NCBI RefSeq assembly: GCF_001314995.1 | Contig: NZ_CP012938.1 | Location: forward strand, 248,001 to 312,000 | Source: Bacteroides ovatus | GTDB taxonomy: Bacteria; Bacteroidota; Bacteroidia; Bacteroidales; Bacteroidaceae | Length of the DNA stretch: 64,000 nt | Reading direction: 5' to 3' | In this document: positions 9,401 through 15,750 of the stretch, one piece after another | Numbering within the stretch: position 1 is the stretch's first letter | Layout: each line of letters starts with the position of its first letter | The notes under the pieces: generated by a model | Seen by the model: only the letters and a program-made list of their open reading frames with translations | What the model was told of the DNA's origin: nothing | Database searches by the model: none | Position numbers and translations under genes: made by a program

Positions 9401-10820
9401 GGAAGGCGCGAAAGCGGCGTTAGCGAAAGAGAATCCGGGATGGGACTTCGACAAGATTCGTATGGAGGCCTGCCGGCAATGGAACAATTTGTTTGATCGG
9501 GTAAAGGTGACGGGTAGTGACGAACAGAAAAAGAATTTCTATACTTCGCTCTATCACCTGTTTATTCAGCCCAACGACATGGCGGACACGGACGGACGTT
9601 ATCGGGGTGCTGACGATAAAGTGTATACCTCGAAGACGGGCTCTTATTATTCCACGCTTTCTCTTTGGGACACCTATCGTGCAGCTCATCCCTTGTACAC
9701 CATTCTCTCCCCGGAGCGGGTGGACGGAATGATACAGAGTATGCTCGAACACTATCGCACGATGGGGTATCTTCCTATCTGGGCATTGTGGGGAAAAGAG
9801 GCACATTGCATGATAGGCAATCATGCTATCCCTGTCATCGTGGACGCCTATCTGAAAGGATTCCGAGGATTTGACGTGGAAGAGGCGTATGCCGCTATTC
9901 GTGGAAGTTCTACCGTAAGCCATCAACATTCGGACTGGGAGGTTTATGATCGTTATGGATATTATCCTTTCGACATCATCCCCAAAGAGTCGGTTTCCCG
10001 TACATTGGAGTCCACCTATGATGATTATTGTGTAGCCCGCATGGCGAAATCTTTAGGAAAAGAGAAAGATTATGCTTATTTCTCCCGCCGGGCTTCCTAC
10101 TATAAGAATCTGTTGGATCCCTCAACGACTATGATGCGGGGAAAGGATTCGAAAGGAAAATGGCGTACACCTTTTAATACATTCTTATTGTCTCATGCCG
10201 CTACTTCCGGCGGAGATTATACAGAAGGAAATGCCTGGCAATATACTTGGCACGTGCAACACGACGTGGAAGGATTAATCGATTTATTCGGGGGCAAAGA
10301 GAAGTTCGCTAACAAACTGGATTCTTTATTCTTTTTAGAATCATCCGCGGAAAATACAGGGTTTACGCAAGACGTGACCGGACTTATCGGACAATATGCA
10401 CATGGCAATGAACCTAGTCATCATGTAGCTTATTTGTATAACTATGCCGGACAACCTTATAAAACCCAACAACTCATTCGTGAAATTTTTGACCGTTTTT
10501 ACCTCCCCAAACCGGATGGATTATGCGGAAATGATGATTGCGGACAAATGTCAGCATGGTATATATTCTCTGCAATGGGATTCTATCCGGTAAATCCGAT
10601 TGGGGGAGAATATATATTGGGAGCACCACAGGTGGAAGAAGTTACTATTTCATTACCGAATGATAAAACGTTCACGATGCAAGCAAAAGGATTGTCGCAT
10701 GAGAATAAGTATGTGAAGTCGGTAACGTGGAATGGCAAACCCGTTGAGAATTTCAGGATACATCATTCGGAAATTATGAAGGGAGGGGAGTTGGTATTTG
10801 TAATGACCGATAAATATTGA
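6450..10820 (+). CDS. Three-enzyme fusion: GH88 unsaturated glucuronyl hydrolase, alginate-lyase-type domain, GH92 alpha-mannosidase
   Basis: A 1456-residue secreted protein with signal peptide 1-21 (ending IAGAQ). Residues ~22-390 are GH88: WTSGFFPG, the HDIGF Asp (108) and the IDNMMNLELLFW Asp (170) correspond to the two catalytic Asp residues of unsaturated glucuronyl hydrolases. Residues ~398-748 repeat the lyase-type domain of the preceding gene, from HPGILHT to the FFRT motif. Residues ~750-1456 are GH92: YADPFVGT, GHTFPGACVPFG, TEGNAWQY (Glu1259), GNEPSHH (Glu1321) and NDDCGQMSAWY (Asp1362/1363). GH92 enzymes are calcium-dependent exo-alpha-mannosidases. Each part has about the length of a stand-alone enzyme minus its signal peptide, and the joins fall at domain edges. 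Inferred order of action: the lyase makes an unsaturated uronosyl end, GH88 removes it, GH92 removes the exposed alpha-mannose. Confidence 0.9.
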   Translation: MIKKRILSLWISLCVICIAGAQEKELAYCNRQIHKTLKALGTSSKLPRAIEAGKSSWDMVSPHDWTSGFFPGVLWYDYEYSHEPEIKVKAVHFTKLLESLSSKVTSHDIGFQMFCSYGHAYRLTKENYYKDTLLKSADELAKLYNPRVGTLLSWPWKVKESNWPHNTIIDNMMNLELLFWAAKHGGGKRLYDIALSHARVTKANHFRTDGSCYHVAVYDTITGKLIKGITHQGYNDASMWARGQAWAVYGYTMVYRETRDKEYLRFAEKVADLYIRRLPADLIPYWDFDAPDIPTAPRDASAAAVVASALLELSTLEDDKERADKYYKLAEKMLRNLSTKKYQSRDKNPALLLHSTGHYPADDEIDASIIYADYYYIEALMRWKKIRAGQSLSEANKFMHPGILHTKESLERMKYYIEHRIEPAYSSYRLLEADSCASSTYQMQGPFEVIARLGVNKHTKRPSEDDHKAAYLNALMWTLTGDEAHARKSIEILNAYSAMLKLIGPNDNDDPLCASLQGSMLANAAELIKHTYSKVTPAEIAGWEKMLRTVFIPVLDTFFKAKPYTNGNWGAAATKAYMAFGIFLEDEALYNQAVHFYYNGHDNGTIKNYIGENGQCQESGRDQDHVMFGLGNLAEACETAYNQGDEKMYAAFDNRLLTGYEYTAKYNLGESVPFTTWTDISGRYCNWQTISDKLRGVFRPIYEIVYNHYVTRKGLDMPYTRRVLSKMSAEGASKWCDGPGYGTLFFRTDMDDDYIRYADPFVGTSDNGHTFPGACVPFGFIQASPETGNDEWKYCSGYNFADDSLIGFAQTHLSGTGCPDLGDVLLLPFSGEVKDGVYRSKFDKKSEKASPGYYAVRLTDAAVDVELTSTQRTSFHRYVYHSTAPAHLLVDLQNGIVWDKERLKTHVLSAEMDMPDNHTITGHQVVENWVKRQYYYVISFDKPYVVREVLSSARGEKAKRLILDFDLAEGDTLQVKIALSSVCLEGAKAALAKENPGWDFDKIRMEACRQWNNLFDRVKVTGSDEQKKNFYTSLYHLFIQPNDMADTDGRYRGADDKVYTSKTGSYYSTLSLWDTYRAAHPLYTILSPERVDGMIQSMLEHYRTMGYLPIWALWGKEAHCMIGNHAIPVIVDAYLKGFRGFDVEEAYAAIRGSSTVSHQHSDWEVYDRYGYYPFDIIPKESVSRTLESTYDDYCVARMAKSLGKEKDYAYFSRRASYYKNLLDPSTTMMRGKDSKGKWRTPFNTFLLSHAATSGGDYTEGNAWQYTWHVQHDVEGLIDLFGGKEKFANKLDSLFFLESSAENTGFTQDVTGLIGQYAHGNEPSHHVAYLYNYAGQPYKTQQLIREIFDRFYLPKPDGLCGNDDCGQMSAWYIFSAMGFYPVNPIGGEYILGAPQVEEVTISLPNDKTFTMQAKGLSHENKYVKSVTWNGKPVENFRIHHSEIMKGGELVFVMTDKY

Positions 10821-10868
10821 GTGTTTTCGATTAGCTCTCATGCACACATATCGGCTGTCTGTATTATG

Positions 10869-10903
10869 GGGGAGTATTTGATTTTAATCAATAGTCCCCT
10901 TTT
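10869..10903. terminator. Bidirectional terminator between convergent genes
   Basis: Imperfect stem with GGGGA/TCCCC at the base and TATTTGAT/ATCAATA above, then TTTT on the plus strand. It lies between the end of the fusion gene and the end of the opposing DUF3791-like gene, whose stop codon is inside the stem. Confidence 0.6.
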
Positions 10904-11105
10904 CTATTTCCTGTTTTAAAAAACTGTAGACATATATGGCTCCTTGATAATATAAGCCGGAACGTTCGTCTTCTAATTTTGCGAAAGTTTCAGAAGAATA
11001 CAGTACATCCATAGATTTTTGCAAATCCCATCCGTAGTCGCTCATAAGCATTTCTATCAGTTCTTTTCCTAAAGATTCAACTAAAAATTGTTTTTCCTTA
11101 TTCAT
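10884..11105 (-). CDS. DUF3791-like small protein, third gene of a DUF3791/DUF3990 operon
   Basis: A 73-residue acidic protein beginning MNKEKQFLVESLGKEL. It resembles the small helical proteins (DUF3791 type) that accompany DUF3990 genes in gut bacteria. Its ATG overlaps the original, now frame-shifted, end of the DUF3990 gene (TATGAATAA, 11098-11106), so the three genes were once tightly coupled. A role as antitoxin or partner of the ADP-ribosyltransferase-like protein is an inference from context; nothing in the sequence proves it. Confidence 0.6.
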   Translation of the reverse strand: MNKEKQFLVESLGKELIEMLMSDYGWDLQKSMDVLYSSETFAKLEDERSGLYYQGAIYVYSFLKQEIEKGTID

Positions 11106-11581
11106 AACTTTTTAGTAAATTAATTGCAGCGGGAGTTCCAAAGAAATATTGTATAGTAGGGCGGATATTATGATAATTCATTCACTAATTGTGATATGTT
11201 TATATATCCCTGAATAAATCGTCTTAATTGGAGACCTACAGTATCATCAGCAATGGGACCTATTACAATATCATAATCATGGGCTTGAATATTGGTATTA
11301 TTGTTTCTATTTAATAGAATAAATTCAGCCCATTCTATGGTATATCCGCCAAACTGTTTGATTTTAATATCACTTTTACCATTTAGAATAGATTCATCAA
11401 ACATAAACTTAGAAACAACAGGAACCCCTTTTCCTTGTCTGAATGTCGTTAAACTTGCCATCTTTTCGGCTTGTTTAATATCTTCACTCAGATAAAACCC
11501 TTTTCCGAAGTCTTTGCCTTTTCTTCCTTTATCAATATCTATTTGGGATATTTCTATATTTGAACCGTGGTAAAGAATCAT
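11098..11581 (-). pseudogene. DUF3990 ADP-ribosyltransferase-like protein, frameshifted near its C-terminus
   Basis: The intact frame (11168-11581, 137 residues) shows a DUF3990 pattern: YHGSN at residues 4-8, FGKGFYLSEDIKQAEKMA, EWAEFILLNR and DYDIVIGPIADD, compatible with the H-Y-E layout of ADP-ribosyltransferase folds. It stops after VNELS. In another frame directly downstream (to 11098) the DNA encodes RPTIQYFFGTPAAINLLK and then SYE and stop, a conserved DUF3990 ending. One extra or missing base near 11167-11171 therefore splits a ~160-residue gene. The upstream DUF3791 gene overlaps its start by 4 bp (ATGA). The catalytic-looking residues remain in the first fragment, so residual activity is possible. 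The frameshift could also be a sequencing error. Confidence 0.7.
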
Positions 11582-11805
11582 GCTAAAGCTCCTCCATTTC
11601 GTTGACAGATTTTCGTTAAATCATCCACAGCTTCCTCTATGGAGAATGTATGTTCGATATCATAGAATTCTTCTAAGAAATCCAAGCCGGAAAAACGCTT
11701 CAGGTATTTGTATGCCTGACTGTTACTTAAGGAATATTTTTCAGCGAAAGCTCCTATACATCCCACAAAATATTCAATTCTGTTAGATAGTTCTCTGTTA
11801 CTCAT
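11578..11805 (-). CDS. DUF3791 domain protein, first gene of the toxin-like operon
   Basis: A 75-residue helical protein (MSNRELSNRIEYFVGCIGAF...) whose central segment, YSLSNSQAYKYLKRFSGLDFLEEFYDIEHT, is the usual DUF3791 core. It overlaps the DUF3990 gene by 4 bp, so the two are translationally coupled. DUF3791-DUF3990 pairs recur in gut Firmicutes and Bacteroidetes and look like toxin-antitoxin modules. Which partner neutralizes which is not known to me. Upstream, a 5-bp-stem hairpin lies at 11840-11855. Confidence 0.7.
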   Translation of the reverse strand: MSNRELSNRIEYFVGCIGAFAEKYSLSNSQAYKYLKRFSGLDFLEEFYDIEHTFSIEEAVDDLTKICQRNGGALA

Positions 11806-11942
11806 AATTCTTTCATTATAGGTGATGAATAAATTTGTTAGCCTTATATGAGGCTTTATTCAATCCTTAAAGACAAAGAAACAAATTAATGAGAGAACTT
11901 GCAAGTGTAGTAGATAAATTTTAACTATAACACTAAAAATAA

Positions 11943-12149
11943 TCACTTGACCTCTACGACCGTATGATTCCTTTTGTGATTGAGGACAATGTTTGGATTG
12001 GCATAAATTCGACCATACTTCCAGGTGTAAGGATTGGCTATGGAGCGATAGTGGGAGCCGGTAGCGTGGTAACTAAAGATGTTCCGGCGATGACAATCGT
12101 AGCCGGCAATCCGGCACGAATCATCAAAAAGATAGAAACAAGCGAATAA
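11943..12149 (+). pseudogene. 3' remnant of a hexapeptide-repeat acetyltransferase
   Basis: The frame opens after a stop at 11940 and encodes SLDLYDR followed by a 61-residue tail from the ATG at 11964. [30 protein letters not shown] and GNPARIIKK are the last left-handed beta-helix turns and the terminal motif of sugar O-acetyltransferases. Such enzymes are normally ~180-200 residues; the first two thirds are missing, so this is a decayed fragment and probably inactive. It lies beside the toxin-like operon and the inverted-repeat-bounded element, in a stretch that looks like an insertion hotspot. Confidence 0.8.
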
Positions 12150-12204
12150 TATAATGGCTGTTTCCTGATGAGATAGGAATTATACCTGAAGAAACTGTAA
12201 TTAA

Positions 12205-12543
12205 TAAAGGTGCGTTCTAACTCTAATGAAGGTAAGGTAGTTGAAATAAATATCTTATCTTTTTCTCTTCAAATTCCTCTCACCTCTTCAACATCTTCTG
12301 CATCGCTTTGTTCATCGGTGATAGCGGGTGAAGGCCTAAGCTTCACCTGCCTTTTCATCAGGGTTTCTTTTGTTTTCAACTAGTTCCATTTTTTGTTTCA
12401 TACTTTGAAACGAATGGTTTCCCATAGTGAAACAGTTTGTTTCTCGGTGAGAAACGAATCGTTTCACCGTATGAAACTTTTAGTTTCTAGCGCTGGAAAC
12501 AAAAAGTTTCAGCAGGCTGGAAACTAGTTAGAACGCAGCTTTA
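12205..12543. repeat. Non-coding element bounded by 18-bp inverted repeats
   Basis: TAAAGGTGCGTTCTAACT (12205-12222) is matched at 17 of 18 positions by the reverse complement of 12526-12543. Between them lie no coding frame, a GGTGAAG/CTTCACC hairpin (12327-12347), two AACTAGTT palindromes (12378-12385 and 12522-12529) and the array of six GTTTC/GAAAC hairpins. The right repeat includes the stop codon of the next gene. It resembles a small non-autonomous element or a large structured 3' region; no clear target-site duplication is visible. It fills most of the 391-bp gene-free gap 12150-12540. Confidence 0.6.
12395..12524. repeat. Array of six GTTTC-N7-9-GAAAC mini-hairpins, 22-bp period
   Basis: Units at 12395-12411, 12417-12433, 12439-12455, 12461-12477, 12483-12500 and 12506-12524. 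Each is GTTTC, a 7-9 nt variable loop, GAAAC. Starts are 22, 22, 22, 22 and 23 bp apart. Arms are fixed while loops differ, which points to selection on the arms or to spread of the unit. The array is flanked by AACTAGTT on both sides. Confidence 0.85.
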
Positions 12544-12978
12544 CCAATTATACTCATCCGTGTAACTGTCAAAGACTGGTTCTTCGGTGATACCTTTCCG
12601 GCGAAAAAGTTGGCGGATATAGTTTTGGTCCGCGGGGCTTAGGAAGCGTTCTTCGCGATAAAAGCGATAGTAAAGAGTTTTTCCGAAATGCCCGATCAGT
12701 TGTTGCTTGATGTTTGTTCCGTCCTTATAAGGTACGTTGTCCAGCAGGTGGCTGATACCCCATGCCACATGTATCTTTTCTGCGTTTTGGAAGTGAGGAC
12801 AGTCAATGCCGGTGGCCGGAATACACATTGGGTTTACGATGCTGATGTAGGACGTGTCAGCGGTAGTGAGAAGTGCAGCCACCCGACGCAGGCAGTTACA
12901 AGCTTTCGGACATTGCTCGTTGTAGCAGCGGGCGTAGTTGAAAGGGACTGTTTTGTTTTTTAATTTATTGTCGTTCAT
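12541..12978 (-). CDS. DUF6078-like cysteine-rich protein
   Basis: A 145-residue protein starting MNDNKLKNKTVPFNYARCYNEQCPKACNCLRR; the cysteine-rich N-terminus (CYNEQCPKACNC) and further Cys residues (PMCIPA, IDCPHF) could bind a metal, and the arrangement fits the DUF6078 family of Bacteroides. No function is known to me. The frame is open up to 13089, but the ATG at 12978 is preferred: the upstream part looks non-coding and a TAccTTTG promoter box (13008-13015) lies inside it. The stop codon sits in the right inverted repeat of the neighbouring element. Confidence 0.65.
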   Translation of the reverse strand: MNDNKLKNKTVPFNYARCYNEQCPKACNCLRRVAALLTTADTSYISIVNPMCIPATGIDCPHFQNAEKIHVAWGISHLLDNVPYKDGTNIKQQLIGHFGKTLYYRFYREERFLSPADQNYIRQLFRRKGITEEPVFDSYTDEYNW

Positions 12979-13007
12979 TTTATATTGTATATTACATACA
13001 TGATTGA

Positions 13008-13015
13008 CAAAGGTA
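13008..13015 (-). promoter_or_regulatory. Bacteroides -7 promoter box for the DUF6078-like gene
   Basis: Minus-strand TACCTTTG matches the TAnnTTTG -7 consensus. It lies 30 bp upstream of the ATG at 12978, which supports the shorter start. No clear -33 box at the usual spacing. Confidence 0.5.
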
Positions 13016-13068
13016 GTGCTTTTATTGTGGAAAGGTACAATTTGAAAAAGAAAAAACGTGAAAGGATG

Positions 13069-13090
13069 GGTGAAGGGAACACCCTTCACC
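13069..13090. terminator. GGTGAAGGG/CCCTTCACC hairpin
   Basis: A perfect 9-bp stem with loop AACA, 60 bp past the end of the AAA-ATPase-like gene (minus strand) and upstream of the DUF6078-like gene. It shares the GGTGAAG arm with the hairpin at 12327-12347 on the other side of that gene. Confidence 0.55.
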
Positions 13091-13149
13091 TATAAACTGC
13101 TTATAGATAGGATAATACAAGGAAAAGTGAAGGGTGAAGAGATTGTTCA

Positions 13150-14907
13150 TTATAACTCTTCGCATACCCGCATTTCCATACCTTTATATACCACTACAAT
13201 CTTGTGTAGTTGCGTGGAGCCAATAGCTTGTTTCACCGTGTCCGTGTCGGCATAGCGGTTGGCCTGGGCGATGGCTTCCTGACGCAATTCCTCCACACGG
13301 TTTTCAGAATCGCGATATTTGGCGTACTTCAACTCAACGATGTAGCTGTGCTTCATGTCAGAATATATGTCCAACATGGGACAGAGGAAAATATCGACGT
13401 AACCCGCTTGTGTATCTTGCTCGGAGATAGGACGGTAGAAGCGGTTTTGCGCAGTCATGGCCAAGGTGAAGCCGTGAACGAAGAATTCGCCCTTTTGCTT
13501 GTCACGCTGGGATGCATAACGTTTCAGGCAGTCGGCAATGTAACTGAAATAGGCTTGCCAATTGCCATCATAGGCGAGCTGACTTGAAAGTTCGCTCTTT
13601 TCGTAGCTGCTGAAATTTAAGTCTGCGTCGTTGTAGGTATTCAGCAAATAAGTGTAGAGCTGCTCTTGAACCACCAGGTTCGGAATGGTCAGTTTGGTCT
13701 TGCCTTTATCTATTCCGCTAATGGTTAACATTCCGAAATAGTAGAGCAGGCTTATAAAATTGTCCGGATTGGTGATGTTGAGGGCAGGGAAACCCTTCTT
13801 CAGTTCACCGGTGATATAACCTTGACTCACTAAAGTTTGAATGACGGAAGCATCGTGTGCAAACTCCTTATCCTTTCGAATGAGCATACGCAGCTTTTCA
13901 TAGTCGATACGTATATTATCTTCTATCATTTCTCGTGGCGCTTTGCCGTTATCTATGTAATTCTTCACGAAGTAGAGCACCATGTTGGAGTTGTACATGG
14001 TAGTTTCACCGTAACAATCCTGCGCGAAGCAATAATTGTCGTACCATGGTTTCATTATTTCTATCAATTCGTCAACAGTATGGCGGAAAGGACTGTTCGT
14101 TGAATAGTAAGTCAGCATTTCGCGCACTTCTTCTTCGGTGAACCCCATCATTTGGTTAAATTGAGGGGTAAGTGAGTAGTTTGTGCCGATGTTGAAGCCA
14201 CTCGTCAGGTCATCCATCGTTACGGGGCTTACGCCGGTGATGAAACAACGCTCTATGCTGGAATAAGTTCCTGCCTTCACCTTATTGAAGAAAGCACGCA
14301 GATAACCTTCGCCATGCGTTTCATCAGTGTAGCGGTGCAAACTTTCCGCATCGGAAAGGATGGCGTTGGTGAAGTGGTCGTATTCGTCGATGAAGAGATA
14401 CATTTTCTGTCCGGCACGTTCGCACTCCGAAACCAAATAGTCCAGTTGGTTGACAGCCCCGTCCTTTTCGTCCAATCGTTCTCTGATACCTTGTGGCAGG
14501 AGGTCAGAATAGACTTCACAGAAGAAGTCGAAGCGGATTTGGCAATGTGCATCCAGTCCTTTTCGATAATCGTTCAGTTCGCCGGTGATACCTGAAAAGT
14601 TGAGGTAAAGCACCAGATAGCTGTTGCGGTTTGCTGTGGGATGCTTCCCAATGTAGAGGTCGCCGAATAAGTCGTTGAACTTATCGCGGGTACGCACATC
14701 GTAGTAGTGTTGCAGTACGTTCAGCGTGAGGCTTTTGCCGAAGCGGCGGGGACGGATGAAGAAAAAGAACCGGTCTGCCTGCTCTATCATAGGAATGAAG
14801 CGGGTTTTGTCTACATAATAATAGTCTTCGCGGCGGATGACTGCGAAGTTCATCATACCGTAAGGCAAACGCTTTCTGTTGGGTACTATATATTCCATTG
14901 GATCCAT
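13150..14907 (-). CDS. AAA-ATPase-like / PD-(D/E)XK nuclease superfamily protein
   Basis: A 585-residue protein of the large AAA-ATPase_like plus DUF1703 family, very common in Bacteroides. RPRRFGKSL (residues ~52-60) is the P-loop variant of this family and LFIDEYDHF the Walker B-like segment. The C-terminal ~100 residues hold a PD-(D/E)XK-like core (SDMKHSYIVELKYAKY, with Glu-x-Lys). The cellular role of the family is not established; links to mobile DNA have been suggested. The ATG at 14907 is chosen over the upstream TTG (14940) because AGGAGG lies just before it. It seems to be a stand-alone gene. Confidence 0.85.
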   Translation of the reverse strand: MDPMEYIVPNRKRLPYGMMNFAVIRREDYYYVDKTRFIPMIEQADRFFFFIRPRRFGKSLTLNVLQHYYDVRTRDKFNDLFGDLYIGKHPTANRNSYLVLYLNFSGITGELNDYRKGLDAHCQIRFDFFCEVYSDLLPQGIRERLDEKDGAVNQLDYLVSECERAGQKMYLFIDEYDHFTNAILSDAESLHRYTDETHGEGYLRAFFNKVKAGTYSSIERCFITGVSPVTMDDLTSGFNIGTNYSLTPQFNQMMGFTEEEVREMLTYYSTNSPFRHTVDELIEIMKPWYDNYCFAQDCYGETTMYNSNMVLYFVKNYIDNGKAPREMIEDNIRIDYEKLRMLIRKDKEFAHDASVIQTLVSQGYITGELKKGFPALNITNPDNFISLLYYFGMLTISGIDKGKTKLTIPNLVVQEQLYTYLLNTYNDADLNFSSYEKSELSSQLAYDGNWQAYFSYIADCLKRYASQRDKQKGEFFVHGFTLAMTAQNRFYRPISEQDTQAGYVDIFLCPMLDIYSDMKHSYIVELKYAKYRDSENRVEELRQEAIAQANRYADTDTVKQAIGSTQLHKIVVVYKGMEMRVCEEL

Positions 14908-15104
14908 CTTCTGTCCTCCTGCTGATTTCTTATTTAACAACTTGCTTCTTTAGCGTTAACGACACAAAGATAGTAAAAGTTCTTGTTGGGTACGAGGCAT
15001 CCTCAAAAAAGTATTGGAAAAACTCATTCACACAAAGAACTACAGCCCTGACAAAGCTATTCTGAAACAGCAGTGAAGTGGCGGAAATAATTCTCGAGGT
15101 TAGC

Positions 15105-15134
15105 TTGTATATATTGAAAGATACTGTATTTTTG
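15105..15134 (+). promoter_or_regulatory. Promoter of the DUF456 gene
   Basis: TTG (15105-15107), 19-bp spacer, TATTTTTG (15127-15134): a good match to the Bacteroides -33/-7 pattern, 25 bp before the ATG. The rest of 14908-15104 shows no gene; a short open stretch near 15008-15076 may be a coding relic but is too short to identify. Confidence 0.65.
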
Positions 15135-15159
15135 TGCAGAACTAAAAAAAGAACAGACT

Positions 15160-15639
15160 ATGTTGGACATTATTTTGATTGTAATTAGTGCCCTTTGTAT
15201 GATAGCCGGGTTAGCAGGTTGTATTCTGCCGTTTCTTCCCGGTCCGCCTATTGCTTATGTGGGGTTGATCATTCTGCACTTCACGGATAAGGTACAATAT
15301 TCTACGACACAATTAATCGTATGGTTATTGATTGTAGCTGTTTTGCAGGTATTGGATTATTTCACTCCGATGCTGGGAAGTAAATATAGTGGCGGTAGTA
15401 AATGGGGGAATTGGGGATGTATCATAGGAACTCTTGTCGGTCTTCTTTTCTTGCCTTGGGGGATTATTCTCGGTCCGTTTCTAGGAGCGGTGATTGGTGA
15501 ACTATTAGGAAATAAAGAGTTCTCGCAGGCACTCAAATCAGGTGTGGGCTCTTTACTCGGATTTATATTCGGAACTTTACTGAAGTTCGTTGTCTGCGGT
15601 TATTTTTGCTATCAATTTATCATAGGTCTTATTCGGTAA
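15160..15639 (+). CDS. DUF456 family integral membrane protein
   Basis: A 159-residue hydrophobic protein with four or five membrane segments, rich in Gly. Motifs ILPFLPGPPIAYVGL near the N-terminus and GNWGCIIGTLVGLLFLPWGIILGPFLGAVIGEL in the middle are typical of DUF456. The function of the family is unknown. It stands alone with its own promoter, between accessory DNA and the beta-helix gene, and looks like a core gene. Confidence 0.85.
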   Translation: MLDIILIVISALCMIAGLAGCILPFLPGPPIAYVGLIILHFTDKVQYSTTQLIVWLLIVAVLQVLDYFTPMLGSKYSGGSKWGNWGCIIGTLVGLLFLPWGIILGPFLGAVIGELLGNKEFSQALKSGVGSLLGFIFGTLLKFVVCGYFCYQFIIGLIR

Positions 15640-15750
15640 CCTATTTGATGTTGTAAAACATTCGTAAGAATAACCTATCTATTGCCTTTACATAGAGTAC
15701 TAAATCGATGTGTGTTCGTCTTTATTGAAGTAGCACATTGAGGTAGTACC

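Noticed and set aside
12395-12524. CRISPR array
   Set aside because: Units are only 5-bp arms with 7-9 nt loops at 22-bp period; no 25-35 bp direct repeats, no spacers, no cas genes.
12979-13089. Longer N-terminus for the DUF6078-like protein
   Set aside because: The extra 37 residues cover a promoter box and a hairpin flank and do not look like protein-coding sequence.
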